NCBI GenBank assembly: GCA_026214975.1
Contig: JAOBSW010001190.1
Coordinates: forward strand, 1-64,000
Direction of reading: 5' to 3'
Origin: Gentiana macrophylla
Lineage: Eukaryota > Streptophyta > Magnoliopsida > Gentianales > Gentianaceae
DNA length: 64,000 bases
Every line of letters starts with the position of its first letter. The stretch's first letter is position 1. Of the stretch, positions 24,426 through 37,330 are shown one piece after another. The position numbers were made by a program, and so were the translations under genes. A model generated the notes under the pieces. That model ran no database searches and had not been told where the DNA came from. It saw only the letters and a program-made list of their open reading frames with translations.

Positions 24426-25239
24426 AAGGGCTAGTTGAGCGGGTCATCATGTCTGACCAAGTGGACGACTTTTTGGCAAAGTCCACTGATATTTTTGGAG
24501 TGACGGGTATTCTTGCTATCCAAGTAAATTATCATAACTCACTGTATTTTTGTGATTGATTCTATGTGACTTTCCTTGGTGTGATCATTAGTGCCGAAGC
24601 GACCCGATTTAACATGTATTTTTTTTAGATGATGACTGCGGCCAAGCAGTGCACAAAGGCTCTCTTTAAGGGGGAGGAGGATCGCGCCGCACTGGATAAG
24701 AAGGCGAAGAAGGCCTTAGGCGATCTTGAGATGGCTCAGGGGAGAGTAGCCATCGCTGAAAATTGAGCTGACAAGGTTGATTATGTGGCCAAACTGGTGA
24801 GCGAAAAACCGAAGAGCTCGATGAGGTGATACCTCATCTAAACAAGGAGTTGGAGAAGGCCCAGTCCTCCATTGACAAGGAGCGGGAGCGGGCCGTTGGG
24901 GTGGCCAGTCAATTGGCAGAGACTGAGGGGCATATACCAAACATGCTGGCGCGGGCTAGAGAGCAGGCTATTGCGGACTTCAATGGGTCCCAAGAATATA
25001 AGGATGTTGTGTTTGGGACGGCTGAGAGGTGTTTTGATCAAGGCCTTCACCATGCGGTGAGGTGTATGATAAGGGACCTGGGCGACCTTGTTCCTTCCTT
25101 AGAGCAATTGTCGAGATGGGCTACCTCGAGGCTGTTCCACAAAATGATAAGGGGTTTTCACACACAAGTTCTTTACACTAAGGCCGAGCTAGCCGATTTT
25201 GCAAGCCTGCTGGTGCCGAAGCGTGGGTCCCGCTGATAG
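24426..25239 (+). pseudogene. Gag-like coding sequence, piece 3 of 3, with an intron
   Basis: The frame continues from piece 2 across the A2 site: exon 24426-24523, intron 24524-24628 (GT...AG, polypyrimidine run before the acceptor), and exon from 24629. The second exon is broken by TGA at 24764 and a shift near 24800. It then runs open from 24826 to a stop at 25236. The last ~135 residues are rich in Glu, Lys, Arg and Ala at the start, with coiled-coil character, and then have an AREQAIADF...YKD...F..G.. pattern seen in C-terminal parts of gag-like plant transposon proteins. The exact family is not certain, and the function is unknown beyond a likely structural role. Confidence 0.5.
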
Positions 25240-25864
25240 TCAAGCTGGTTAATAATGCAACCTTGGTGGATGCATGACCTGTAGCGGGGGATTCTAAATT
25301 CTCAGTCCATCTCGTCCTGAGGTGCCGATGGCCAACAACTTGATATCTCCTGTAATACTTACAGAGCAGACTGCTGAGAATGCCCAGATGAAATGCTTTC
25401 TTCAACCAGTTTGTCTGCTAATCGGCCCAAAGCTTCAACTGAAGATCAGCCTGCTGATCTTGCCCAATAATTTGTTTTTGAGCATTTGATTATATATTTG
25501 ATGAACCTTTTTGCTCGCCTTTATTGAAAACTTGTCGTTTGATCTTGATCTGTAATAACTCTGCCTTTACTTTGACCCTCTTTCTATTTCCGACTTCTGC
25601 TTATTTTGGTATAAGTTTCAGATCGACTGTATTAATTTTCTGGTTTGCATGCATGTTGCTTGCATTTTATTTCGAACTTATAATTTTGACCAAGTTTTTC
25701 AAAATTTTGAGCCCACAAATCTGCTTGTGCGTCGAACTGTAAGATTACTATAGCTGGTGGCCCCCTTGTTATCCATAAGGTTGAGAGGTATTGAGAGCAT
25801 GCTTGTCAGAAACAATATATATGTCAAGTCTATTGTGCTCTTTGTTACAAACGGCCAAAGCCCT
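25240..25864. other. Unassigned flank between the gag-like sequence and element B
   Basis: No supported gene. T-rich + strand sequence that could be the 3' untranslated part of the gag-like transcript. The ORF at 25524-25742 is hydrophobic by base composition only. Confidence 0.35.
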
Positions 25865-27954
25865 TGTGATACCCCGTATCTTCGTAAATGGTAAAAAAGT
25901 CCTTTTATAATTTTGCGCGTCTCGATATTTTTAATGGGTTGTGTTTTAATTAAACAAATAGAGTCAAGATAAATGCTAAAGAGTATTACGGTATTTTAAA
26001 AGTATAACTTTTAGTAAGGGCAAAAAGGTAAATGTACCACCAACCTCTATATATACCCATCTTATTCCAAAACCCTTTTGATTTCCCCCCACTTTTGAGA
26101 TGCTGCGGCTGAGAGAAATAGGAGAGGAAAAAAAGAGTTTCTGCTATTCCGATTAATCCGGCCGTCTAAATCACAAACTAATTACACCAAAATGCTTCCC
26201 TTGGCGAGAGCTTAATTTTGATACAAGTTTCACTCCGATCGGATATATGTTTCAAAAGCCTATTTTCTAGATCTAGACGTGTTTTTGAGCTTTTCTATGC
26301 TCTTTGTTGTTTTATATGTTGTAGTAATCGTATAACTTTGTTTTGGTTGTAGATTCGTAAGGGGTTTGCTTAGATTCTTGGAACTTTTCTTGTGGATCTA
26401 GATCTTCTTGGAGGGTTCTTGAAGAGTTATTGGAGCTTTTTGGTGAAAACAAAGGTAAAGGGGTATTCAACCAAATATAAATGTGTTATTTTAGTGTTTA
26501 GATGTAGCTTTTTATTTCAAGTATGTTTTAGAGTAATTTCATATCACAATGCTTGAAATTCATGTTACATTGGTGTTTAGATCTAGTATAATTTTACAAA
26601 CATGTTGTAGAATAATTATTTTATTATTTTTGTATGGATTTGGAGTAAATTTAGTGTTTAAAGTATTGAAGAAAACATGGAATTTGACCCAAGAGTGTTG
26701 GCTGATTTTCTGTGCAAAAATGGAATAGAGAGTTATGTGGAATGTTGTAAAGTCGAGTGTACGTGTTCTAGTGACTTTCGCTCTGCACCGTGTCTGACGG
26801 GAGCAATGGAACACTCTACTTTGACCTTATGTGATGTTGACATGAGTACAATATCTTACTTGTAACATGAAGAAATTAGGCGTTCAGTTTCTGGTGTATT
26901 CGGCTCTGCACCTTGTGGAGACCTTCTGCGGGGAGATACTTGAAATCACCGGAAGCCTTATTCCTTATAGCCTCGTGGGTATTGGATTAGATTCCAATAT
27001 TTCTGTGCAATGTGTTGGGTAGTGTAATGTAGAGTCCATCTAAGGTTTAGTGGTCCTTAAGAAGCATTTTTTATGTGCAATGAACATAGGTGGTTATATT
27101 AAACGCTTAAATACGTACTTGATGAGTCTAAAAGCTAAAACATGTTAATCCTTGGAGAGACATGTTTTCTTATTGCAACATGGAATAACTACACCTCCAC
27201 ACATTTAGATACTTGTGTCGGACTCATGTAATATTCCACACTTTTAGATACTTGCCATATATGAGGAGGTTGAATGTGTCATGCAGTGCGATCTTCACCA
27301 TGCAAAGTGTCCTTGGATTAAAATGTAACAAATGTCTTATTTGGTTGAGTCTACTAGTAAGTCTAGTAGAGTGTAGTAAGCGAGCGAAAATATGTGTTGT
27401 TACGTTTGTTTGCCTTGCCCTGTGATATTATTATTGTTATTATTATTAATGATGATCCTTGTGATATAACATGGGTAGATTCGGTGCTTCTACCATTTAC
27501 TAAGTACGTTTGTACTTACCCTTTAGTATGTTGTTTTTCCCCCACCCCGAGAAGGTGGTTTTGTTGTGGATTGAGTTTGAGATCGCTTAAGTATGGTTTC
27601 CGGAGTTTTAGCTGTTGAAGTCTATCTTTCTCACTTTCTGTTGTATAATGGTATAGAATCTCCCTTTTTCTTGTGTAATAGATTAGACAGTTGTACCTTT
27701 GGTTTGTAATGAATAGTTTGTAATAATGAATGGATATTCAACCTTGTGTATTTTTTTCTTAGGATTTTTCTTTAGTTGCAGCTTCGTGTTACTTGTCGAT
27801 CGTTATAGTGATCTTTTAAAGTTTTTCCCGAATCTTTGTTTTTGTTTTCCGCTTGTTCTTTGTTATTGATGATGTCAGGCTTACGTTTTTAATTATATAC
27901 GTGCGGGCATCCTTTTCCGCTAAGGACTCAGATCCGGATTAGTGGTCGCCCTGA
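25865..27954 (+). repeat. B 5' LTR
   Basis: Pairs with 31830-33924. The TATA run is at 26048-26055. Near the 3' end are the words 'aaggactca' and 'gtcgccctga' that precede the primer site. Confidence 0.85.
26048..26055 (+). promoter_or_regulatory. TATA box of B LTR
   Basis: TATATATA; the counterpart is at 32012-32019. Confidence 0.45.
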
Positions 27955-30900
27955 GTTGGTATCAGAGAATGAAGTAACACAGCTGCAAAAGTTTATATGT
28001 CTTAAGATATGATCCTATCAAGTTTAGACCTTTAAGTTGTAGATTTTGAGTTATACTTTTCAAGTGTTAACCTCCTAAGTTGGATCTTTTAAGTGTTAGA
28101 ACTCGTAACATTAGAATCCCTCAGCTTGGGTAGTGTGACCTTAATCTAAGTGTGAGACCTTATAAGTGAACCTTCTTAAGATAAATGTTTCAGGCCTATG
28201 TCTTCAGGTGGTGAACTTTCAAGTTGGGCTTCGTTAAAATGTCTTTAATGAAACCTCTCAGTTTTCTTTAAACTTTACGGATCCTTCTTTTCATCAATGC
28301 TTTCTTATATTTGATTTATCGTTTTTCAAGGATTCCGACTTATTAATATTCATTCAAACTTTTTTTTTGATTTTGTTGTTGCAATTGTCATTTGCACTTG
28401 AGCACTTCAAGCTTTTTCATTCATGATATAACCTTTTAAATTCAAATATTCATTGTTACATGTTTCCTTGCCTCTAGCATACAATTTCCTCATCATTTGT
28501 AACTTTGCTCTAAGCATCACGGTCACATGGTTTAATTTACATGTTTGTTTCAGTGTACAACCGTTTTCCTTACTCATAAAATTTGGATGTCCTACTAAAC
28601 AAGAAAGGTTTCTTTTTCAAAAAGTTATTCTTTTAGATCTACGTATCTTTTCAAAAAGCGTTACAATTTTGAATTTCAAAACAACATTTGGAATTAATGT
28701 TTGAACAATGAATAGTGTTGATCATCTTTCCTTAATCCATTTTAATAAATCATACATATTCAAATGATTTGATCCTTGAATATGTTATGACCAACTCTAT
28801 GATATATATTCTCTCTTTTGACCCAAGTACAGTTCATTCCAGCTTTGAAAACAATTTGAAACTTATGTTGGTGTTTGCCAACTTGGAAAAAGATTTTTAT
28901 AAACTTTTCTTTCGAACATAAATAGTTGTATTTAACTAGTTCCTTCACGTTCAAAGACATTCCAGATTTTGGTTATCACTTAGCAACCTCCAAAATCAAT
29001 AATTCTCATCTTTCTTCATTCTCTAAATCATTTTCATTTGAGTTATACATGTCTTTAATTTTCAATCACATTGCATGAAGTAATTTCAATTTCTCATCTG
29101 CATAATCTGAAATGGTAATTCCAACCTAATGGTTGTAGGGTTGTGGTATAAGTTTTTGTTGTGTTTAGAAGAATAGTGTTGATGATTCGTTTCTCTGAGT
29201 TTAAGTTTTTCCTAGTCTTAGAAGTCTGGTAGGAAGGTTGTGTGGGTTGTCGTTTTAACGCTTTCCGTTCATGAGTAAACAAGAAGTTACCTTTCAACAC
29301 ACCACATACGTTCTTACTTCCTTTTGACCTCCACCAACCATGTCCCTTTCAAACAACTTGCACCCAATTAAACCTTACCGCCTTTTGTCTTGTTTTGTAT
29401 TAAAAGTATACTACTTTATGATTTCTTCTAAAAGAAATTCTCGTTGTTCTTCTATTTTGAATCGAGAAACAAGCTTCCTTATGATTTTGTAATTGTTTAC
29501 ATTAAATTTTCAACTTCCTTCTTAAATCAAGTCCGACAAAATATTTTTGTCTACTTATGTTTACTCTTAACTACCTTATGTAAAGAATGTTTTTGTTGTG
29601 GTTAACTTTTCTGTTCTTGATAATGCATTCTTTTGAGTGTGTATCTTTGTGCTTGGTCAGATCTCTAAATCTTTTTCACAATATCTTTTGGCATATCCAT
29701 AGCCTGTCTAGTATGAACTTTTAGACTCTTGCTTCAAGAAAAGATAGTTGTTTATCGAGTTACTTTCTAAATAGTTTCGATTAATCTCAACTTCATCGAA
29801 TTGGCACTCTCAAGTTCTTGACAATTTGTATCCACATGAAAATTTTCGTAATTTCTTTTTCATCACTTCAAGACTAATTGTATTCTTGATTTTAGTCCAA
29901 AGTGCATTTTCATAGAAAATACTCTTATCATTTCCTTTTGTTTCCCTCAAGTTGTTCTTCCTTTTTGGGCGCTCAACTTTGCTTTTCAAACCTTTGTTGT
30001 TAAGCAATCTTTTTCAGGATTCTCATGGATTGAAACTCTTTTGACAATCTAATCAATAACTGAAGTTTCAAACTGATCGTTTTAAGTCCAAACGTTTTTT
30101 TTTCTCTGTTTTTACTGTTCCTAAGTTCGGTGTTTGACACCTTCCATTTCGTCTTTCATCTCCACATACTTTGGTGATGTTATTTGCCTTTTATTTCAAG
30201 CCAACAAGAGTTCTTTGCAGACCCCCTTGTTCTACAAGACGCCTCTTCCTTTAAAGAATCTAATCTTCAAGGTGTTTTCTAAATTTGACACTCATCTTTA
30301 GCATTTTGGATTCAATGCCCATCTATCAATTTTGAATCAACTTTGAAATTCTTCTCTTCTCAAGAGCTCTTTGCTCAAGTTCCTGTTGATGTGCTAATCA
30401 ACCACATAATTTTTCAGAGTAATGAAATCTTACCCAATCTAGGAACCTTCTGTTTGGCGTTCAGTGACATCAAACACCTTACTCTAAGTTTATCTTTTTA
30501 TGGTTTCAACTCTGTTATATTTTGTTGTAAGAGTTTTATACTCCCTTTTAGCTTGCTTTGGTGTGTTACTTCACTAGTGCACAACTTTTCATCTTTCAAT
30601 TATTGTGACCAAACAAACCTTGTTGTTAATCCCTTCAAAATTGGTTATCTTAAACGCGGTTCATCAAAAGTTTGTTTCGATGTTACCCCTCATTCAAGAT
30701 CAAATGTTATTTCTTTCTTTGATTTGAAATATTTTATGCTCGCTAAATATATTATCTTTTGCGGTTCCTACTTCAAGAAATGTGTGGATGTTGTTTCTTC
30801 CTGTAAAACCGGATAAAGATTTTTTTATAAGGTACCTCACCGTGTCTTTTGTACTTTTGAAGTAATTTCTTTTAACACACCATGGTATAATCGAAGGAAT

Positions 30901-31829
30901 CAAAAGTTGTTTTTTAATATCTTTGAGAGTTTTCAAACCTACGTTTGATTTCAAGTTTTTTCTTCAAGAATACATTCTAAAACCTTATTCTTTAGTGTTG
31001 ATACGAATGTGCTTTGTTCTTCCCATAGTGTTGGACTCACTACCTGAAGTTGATCTTAGTTTTAGAAGATACCTTTTTAAGTCCGTTGTGAGTTCCATTT
31101 CCCCGGGTTAGACGTGTATCAGTGGTAGGAAGTAATCGGTTATTGGATTAGTTCCTGGAGTACTTGCTTGGGTGTTAACCTTAAGCTAAATGATAAGTAG
31201 TTTCATCAAAGGTTTGGACCGGGATGTGGTTTTGATGATCTAACGAGATTTGGCGAGTTTGTCAAGTTTGTTGTGGTCATGTGTTTTTGAATCAGGGAGT
31301 ATCTTTTGAAGTGTAAGGTGAATTTTGTAAGACTAGGATGTTTTGGTCTTAGGTATGGAAATTTCTTGATGGTGGACTAGGTTGAGGAAAACCCTAGTAG
31401 GCTCGAAAGCCGATCTTTCTTGTGTGTTGTTTCTCTTGGAGTTGTTCTTTTAAGGAGGTTGGAATAGGATGTGAAGTGCTGAAGGACTAAACCGTAAGTA
31501 TTTTGTAAAGGATAGTGCAAGCTAAGTTTAACAGTCATGCTGGCTTATGGAGATATCTCGAGGAAAGAAAGGGTGTTTGATGATGAAAAGTTTAACCTGG
31601 ATCTTAGAATCTTTTAAAGCCAAGAAAAAGTGTAGCACTAAGCTTGGGATGTTTTCTAGAAGGGTTGAGTAGTACTCATTTTTGTTGTGAGCGGGACCTC
31701 AGAGATGAACCGCGGAGAGCTTTGTAATGGAAAGCTTAACATTGGAAATGCGTGTTGGTTTGAAGTGTTAGTTTTGGCGGGCAAATTCTGGTGAGTTTCG
31801 AGGACGAAATTCATATAAGGGGGGAAGAA
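27955..31829 (+). other. B interior, non-coding
   Basis: T-rich on the + strand, with no retroelement protein motif in any frame. The largest frame (30343-30816, 157 codons) is Phe/Ser/Leu-rich as expected from composition and lacks a recognisable domain. From about 31100 to 31829 the sequence becomes more G-rich and ends in the purine tract (31817-31829). It is comparable in plan, not in sequence, to the family A interior. Confidence 0.65.
27957..27968 (+). other. B primer binding site
   Basis: TGGTATCAGAGA, complementary to the 3' end of initiator-Met tRNA, lies two bases after the LTR. Confidence 0.75.
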
Positions 31830-33924
31830 TGTGAAACCCCGAATCTTCGTAAATGGTACAAAAGTCTTTTTTATAATTTTGTGCGTCTCGATATTTTTAA
31901 TGGGTTATGTTTTAATTAAACAAATAGAGTCAAGATAAATATTAACGGGTATTTACGGTAGTTTAAAAGTATAACTTTTAGTAAGGGCAAAAAGGTAAAT
32001 GTACTAAACTATATATATACCCATCTTATTCCAAAACCCTTTTCATTTCCCCCCACTTTTGAGATGCTTCGGCTAAGAGAAATAGGAGAGGGAAAAGAGA
32101 GGAAAAAAGAGTTTTCGCTATTGCGATCAATCCGGCCGTCAAAATCACAAACTAATTATACCAAAATGCTTCACTTGATGAGAGCTTAATTTTGATACAA
32201 GTTTCACTCTGATCGGGTAAGTATTTCGAAAACCCATTTTCTAGATCTAGATGTGTTTTTGAGCTTTTCTTAGCTTTTTAATGTTTTATATGTTGTAGAA
32301 TCGTATAGCTTTGTTTTGGTTGTAGATTCGTAAAGGGTTTGCTTAGATTCTTGGAGATTTTCTTGTGGATCTAGATCTTCTTGGAGTGTTCTTGAAGAGT
32401 TCATGGAGATTTTTGGTGAAAACATAGGTAAAGGGATGTTCAACCAAATATGAATGTGTTATTTTAGAGTTTAGATGTAGCTTTTTATTTCAAGTATGTT
32501 TTAGAGTCATTTCATATAAATGCTTGAAAAACATGTTACATTGGTGTTTAAATCTAGTATAATTTTACAAGCATGTTCTAGAATATTTATTTTATTATTT
32601 TTGTATGGATTTGGAGTACATTTAGTGTTTAAAATATTGAAAAAAACATGGAATTCGACCCAAGAATGTTGGCTGATTTTCTATGCAAAAATAGAATAAA
32701 GAGTTATGTGGAATGTTCTAAAGTCGAGTGTACGTGTTCTAGTGGCTTTGGCTCCGCACAACGTTTCACGGGAGCATTGGAACACTCTACGTTTGACCTT
32801 ATGTGATGTTGACTTGAGTTTAATATCTTACTTGTAACCTGACGAAGTTAGGGGTTCGGTTTCTGGTGTATTCGGCTCAGCACCTTGTGGAGACCCTCTG
32901 CGGGGAGATACTCAGGATCACCGGAAGCCATATTCCTTAGCCTCGTGGGTATTGGATTAGATTCCAATATTTCTGTGCAATGTGTTGGGTAGTGTAATGT
33001 AGAGTTAGTCTATGGTTTAGTGGTCCTTAAGAAGCCTTTTTATGTGCAATGAGCTTAGAAGGTAATATTAATTGCTTAAATACGCACTTGATGAGTCTAA
33101 AAGCTAAAACATGTTAATCCTTGGTGAGACATGTTTTCTTATCGCAACATGGAATTATTACACCTCCTCACTTTTAGATACTTGTGTCGGACTCGTGTAA
33201 TATTCCACACTTTTAGATACATGTGTCATATGAGATGCTGTATGTGTCATAGTGCAGTCTTCACCATGCAAAGTGTCCTTGGATTAAAATTTAACAAATG
33301 TCTTATTTGGTGAGTCTACTAGTAAGACTAGTAGAGAGTTGTAAGTGAGTGAAACATATGTGTTGTTACGTTTGTTTGACTTGCCATGTGATATTATTAT
33401 TGTTATTATTATTAATGATCATCCTCGTGATATAACATGGGTAGATTCAGTTCTTCTACCCTTTTGAGCACGCGTTTGTACTCACCCTTTAGTATGTTGT
33501 TTTTCCCTGACCCTGAGAAGGTGGTTTTGTTGTAGATTGAGTTCGAGATAGCTTAAGAGTGGTTTCCTGAATTTCAGCAGTTGTAGTCTATCTTTCTTAC
33601 TTTCTGTTGTATAATGGTATAGAATCTTCCTTTTTCTTTTGCAATAGATTAGACAGTTGTACCTTTGGTTTTTAATAGTTGAATGAATATTCAACCATGT
33701 GTATTTTTTTCATATGATTTTGGCTTTAGTTGGAACCTTGTGTTATTTGTCGGTCGTTATAGTGATCTTTTAAAGTTTTTCCCGAGTCATTGTTTTTGTT
33801 TTCCGCTTGTTCTCTATTATTGATGATGTCAGTCTTATGTATTTAATCTATTTATTTTAATTATTTACATGTCGGGCGCCCTTTTCCAGTTAAGGACTCG
33901 GTATCTCGGATTAGCGTCGTCACA
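31830..33924 (+). repeat. B 3' LTR
   Basis: Aligns with 25865-27954 along its length and ends ...GTCGTCACA. It carries scattered substitutions and small indels relative to the 5' LTR. Confidence 0.85.
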
Positions 33925-34266
33925 AAGCGTAAACGATTATGTTTCATTGATTGCTAGAGAGCGACTCAACGATATAGTGATTCTATTTGATTATATTGTA
34001 AATAGAGAGTTGTTACTCATAGATAAATTTTGAGCTCGTTGGTTCTCCTATGAAGGTGATCTCTTTTCTAGTCGTCTTGACCGAGAAAATACTTTGCTCA
34101 TCTTTGAGGAGGATGTAAATATCTTTGATCATTCGAGGTCGATCAATGCATTGTCCTCCCACAAGAACTCTGTTCACCACTCCCACCAATGATTATTGAG
34201 GCTTATGAGGGCCGAGTTCAATGGGAGTGGTTTGTGGGTGGGGTTGTCTGTCATTCTTGTTATTTC
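33925..34266. other. Unassigned flank between B and the minisatellite
   Basis: No supported gene. Possibly part of the same old element as the minisatellite that follows. Confidence 0.3.
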
Positions 34267-34631
34267 GGTACTTCATGTAAAAAACAACCGAAGTGTAGCG
34301 AGGTTGAATCGTCATCTCATGTACTTCATATAAAAAACTACCAAAGCATGAAGAGGTTCAATCGTCCCTTGCGTACTTGATGTAAAAAACAACCGAAGCG
34401 TGGCGAGGTTGAATCGTCGTATCGCGTACTTCGTGCTAAAAAATGATCGAAACATTGCGAGTTTAAATCGTCATATCGAATACTTCGTGTAAAAAGTGAC
34501 TGATGCGTGGCGAGGTTTAATCATCGTCTCACGTACGACCTTAGCGTCGCAAGGTTAAATCATAGTCTCGCGTACTTCGTGTAAAAAAGCGACATAAGCA
34601 TGGCGAGCTTGAATCGTCGTCTCGCGTACAT
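34267..34631 (+). repeat. Minisatellite, about seven copies of a ~53-bp unit
   Basis: Each unit reads approximately 'gtacttcgtgtaaaaaac', then 'aaccgaagcgtggcgagg', then 'ttgaatcgtcgtctcgc'. Seven copies are visible, one internally deleted (about 34530-34570), and all are diverged from each other. The last is cut by the LTR of element C at 34632. Tandem arrays of this size are known in 3' untranslated regions of Tat/Ogre-type Ty3-gypsy elements; linking this one to such an element is inference. Confidence 0.8.
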
Positions 34632-36151
34632 TGTCACGGATTTATGCAATGCAAAATATAACAAGTAATAAATATTTATAAATCCGGTTTTCCTCAAGTA
34701 TAAGGATCGTAATATAGAGGTTGATACCGGGTCGATCTTATGGGGAACTGGCGATTGCTAACCCTAGTTTTTGTCTAATTAAATTATGTCACGAAAACTA
34801 ATCTAAACAGCGGATAAAACTAAATGAAACTGAAAACAAACTTAACTAAAACGTAAAACTAGACAGAAGCTATGATCTAAAGCCAGGAAAGATACGGGTT
34901 GCGAACTATTAAACTTAAACTAATATGAAATAAAAGTAAACTACTCTAGACAATTCAAGTTTCACGGGATTAAATTCAAGTTTTAATGAGCAAACGAGCG
35001 ATTGATCCACCTATCCTAACAAGTATCAATTCCTATCTCGATTATATTGCGTTTTCTAACCAAGTTGTGGTTTCACCTTGTCTAAAACATGAACCCTAAT
35101 TTCTTAGGTGATTCACCTATTAATCTATGTCTTTCGATCTAAGATTAACGATTTTACTAATCAAAGGTGTAAACTTTAACCTAGCAATCTAACCTATTAA
35201 CTCTCGTTATGATAGATTAAACAACTATTCCTTATCATGGTGATCTAAGGCTTATAGAGATTTTCATCAACATAAAACAATCATAAAATGCAAGTCTTTC
35301 GATACAAATTGCAATTAAACAATAATAGACGTGATAAAGGAAACAACTTTAGATAAAAACTCACAATATAATCGCAGAAATGGAATCAAAACGTGTTGGA
35401 TGGCTTCACAATGCTCGTTTGATGAAGCTTAGCCTCTCAACATCCTCTGGAAACTCGAAATTGCAGAAAAAAACGAACATAAAACTACCTACTTTTAATC
35501 TAGAATTTGGAGCATAAAAACTGGAATAAAAGAAGTAAAAACGCAGCCTAAAGCCGCCCCTAGGTTTAGGGTTTTGAATAATGAGTATATGGTATCTCAT
35601 ATGTGGAGGAAACAGCTGCTATTTATAGAGTCCTGAGTCGGTTCGCCAAAGTCGGTCGAAGGACGCCCGTCCAGATGGATTTGGACTTGCTTCAGACGCC
35701 AGTCCACTCAGCGTCCAAACTCTCTGTATCAAAATCGCACCTCCGGACGCTCGTTTGCTTTGATGGACGCCCGTCCAACCTAGACGGGACTTGGACGCCA
35801 GTTCAATATGATCGAATTCTGATTTCTTGATCTTTATCTCTTTTTAATCAAATCCAATCATCATTATCTCTTTTATCATCAATTAGCTCGAACTTAATCA
35901 ACTTTTGATCATCTTTTGAGCCTCAAACATGTATCTATAACACATAAAAAATCGCAAAATGTAATAATGTCCAATTAAATATAAGTTCATCAATAAAACG
36001 CATAAATTGACTAATTTTGCGATTAACTTATTAAAAACACCACATGCTCAATATTTCCATCTAAACACTTATTTCTTATGCAAATAATACAAATACGGGG
36101 GAAATTATCATAAAATATAGCCTTATAAAACATATAAAAACACCCTTAACA
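34632..36151 (-). repeat. C 3' LTR
   Basis: Starts TGTCACGG and ends CTTAACA on the + strand, next to the polypurine tract. It is the same family as solo LTR D (43550-45112), sharing the 'aaatccggttttcc' / 'gatcgtaatatagagg' region. The TATA site on the minus strand is near 35621. Five 12-bp GGACGCCCGTCC-type motifs lie at 35662-35804, upstream of it. Confidence 0.85.
35662..35804 (-). promoter_or_regulatory. Array of five GGACGYCCGTCC-type palindromes in the C LTR U3
   Basis: Sites start at 35662, 35695, 35746, 35765 and 35793. Two are exact GGACGCCCGTCC; the others differ by one to three bases. They lie about 30-180 bases upstream of the TATA-like TATAAAT on the minus strand, where enhancers of LTR promoters usually sit. 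A protein-binding role is inferred. Confidence 0.55.
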
Positions 36152-36983
36152 ACTCCCCCACACTTAAGCGTTTGCTCGTCCCGAGCAAAACAAAACGAAA
36201 ACCAAGGCTCGGAAAAAGAAAGATAGACATCTCAGACAATATAGCATAGATCCAATAAATCAGAGGTTCACCACTGTGTGTGTGCAAAGCCATAGAAAAC
36301 TTCCACTAAATCCAAACTTGAGAAACTCAAAGCAAAACTAGCTAATACCCCCTCGTAGACTTGCGATAAATGACACTCATAAGTTGTACCCTACAAACGC
36401 GACATATCCCGAAAATGATGATCGATTATATCTAGAGCCTTTCTGAAATACTCAGAGGATAATCCCTACAACATATCTATCAGTTTATACTGGGGATAAG
36501 ATAGATGATAACTCAGTCTTATATCCATTCAATTCATACCAATTCTTTATTCAAGTTGATTTAATTACTTCACTTTAAAACACACATCAGAATGAGCTAT
36601 TGCCCTGTCATAGCAGAATAGGATATTCGAGATATACCCTACCTTACTCAAATCATAAGGCAGCTTCTTCTGACTGTCGTGAGCTTTTGGTCATCATAGT
36701 GGTATAGGACATTCGAGATATGACCTACCTCACTCCAATCATCGACCAACTTCCGACACACCCTATTTTAATTTTTTCTATTTTTTTGTATTTTTTTTCT
36801 AAAAACAACTTTTCCAAAGCACAGTAGTTACGTTTCACTTATCACATTCAAACCTTAGATATTCACAGTATATCATATTTCGGATCTAAATACAAACTAT
36901 CATAAATCTCAAGATATATACGTAAAACTAAGCACATGACTTATAAGAAAATCAAAAATCACTCGTCGAAATGGGGTATAATT
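36152..36983 (-). other. C polypurine tract and 3' untranslated region (distal part)
   Basis: 36152-36166 is the polypurine tract (minus strand TAAGTGTGGGGGAGT) directly abutting the LTR. The rest is non-coding. It contains a duplicated motif at 36619-36656 and 36705-36742 that also occurs as a pair in element E, and a 'cacattcaaacctt' block shared with E. The CACTA insertion ends the segment. Confidence 0.75.
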
Positions 36984-37330
36984 CACTACAACAAAATAGG
37001 CCTTTGGCGACACTTGGTTTGCAGCATTTTGATAAATGTCGTACATTTGCCGACGTAAGTTATTAATTGCCGTGAAAGTACGGCATATGTGCGACATATT
37101 ATTTTATGCCGCTAATTGCCGACCATTAACTGACAATCGTTGTTTATGTCATAAATGCGTGGCATTATTTGTGGCAGTTTAATGTTATGTCGTATAGAAT
37201 ACGTCACTCTTCCGACACTTTGTAAATATGTCGGAAATTTTGTGGCAATATCTTGACACTTAGAACATAATGCCACCAAACGCGCGACATTTCTCAAAGC
37301 CCTACTGTTTATACATTGATAAAGTGACAC
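36984..37330 (+). repeat. CACTA G left terminal inverted repeat and subterminal repeats
   Basis: A ~25-base terminal inverted repeat is followed by many variants of 'tgtcg', 'gtggca' and 'tgccg' in both orientations, typical of sites bound by a CACTA DNA-binding protein. Confidence 0.7.

Larger units (their letters stand above)
25865..33924 (+). mobile_element. Non-autonomous Tekay-like LTR element B, full length
   Basis: LTRs at 25865-27954 and 31830-33924 (about 2.09 kb each, starting TGTGATACCCCG and TGTGAAACCCCG) flank a 3.88-kb interior. An initiator-Met-type primer site (TGGTATCAGAG) is at 27957, and a purine tract abuts the right LTR. The 3' signature 'gtttcgaggacgaaat' is shared with family A, although LTR and interior sequences differ. 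No gag or pol motif is seen. No clear target duplication is found (gccct versus aagcg), so an end may be altered. The LTRs are less alike than those of A2, suggesting an older insertion. Confidence 0.85.

Noticed and set aside
30343..30816. 157-codon ORF in the interior of element B
   Set aside because: Phe/Ser/Leu-rich as expected from T-rich DNA, no domain, and the surrounding interior is non-coding in all frames.
34267..34631. CRISPR-like array
   Set aside because: Units are ~53 bases, fully repeated without unique spacers, diverged, and in plant DNA; it is a minisatellite.
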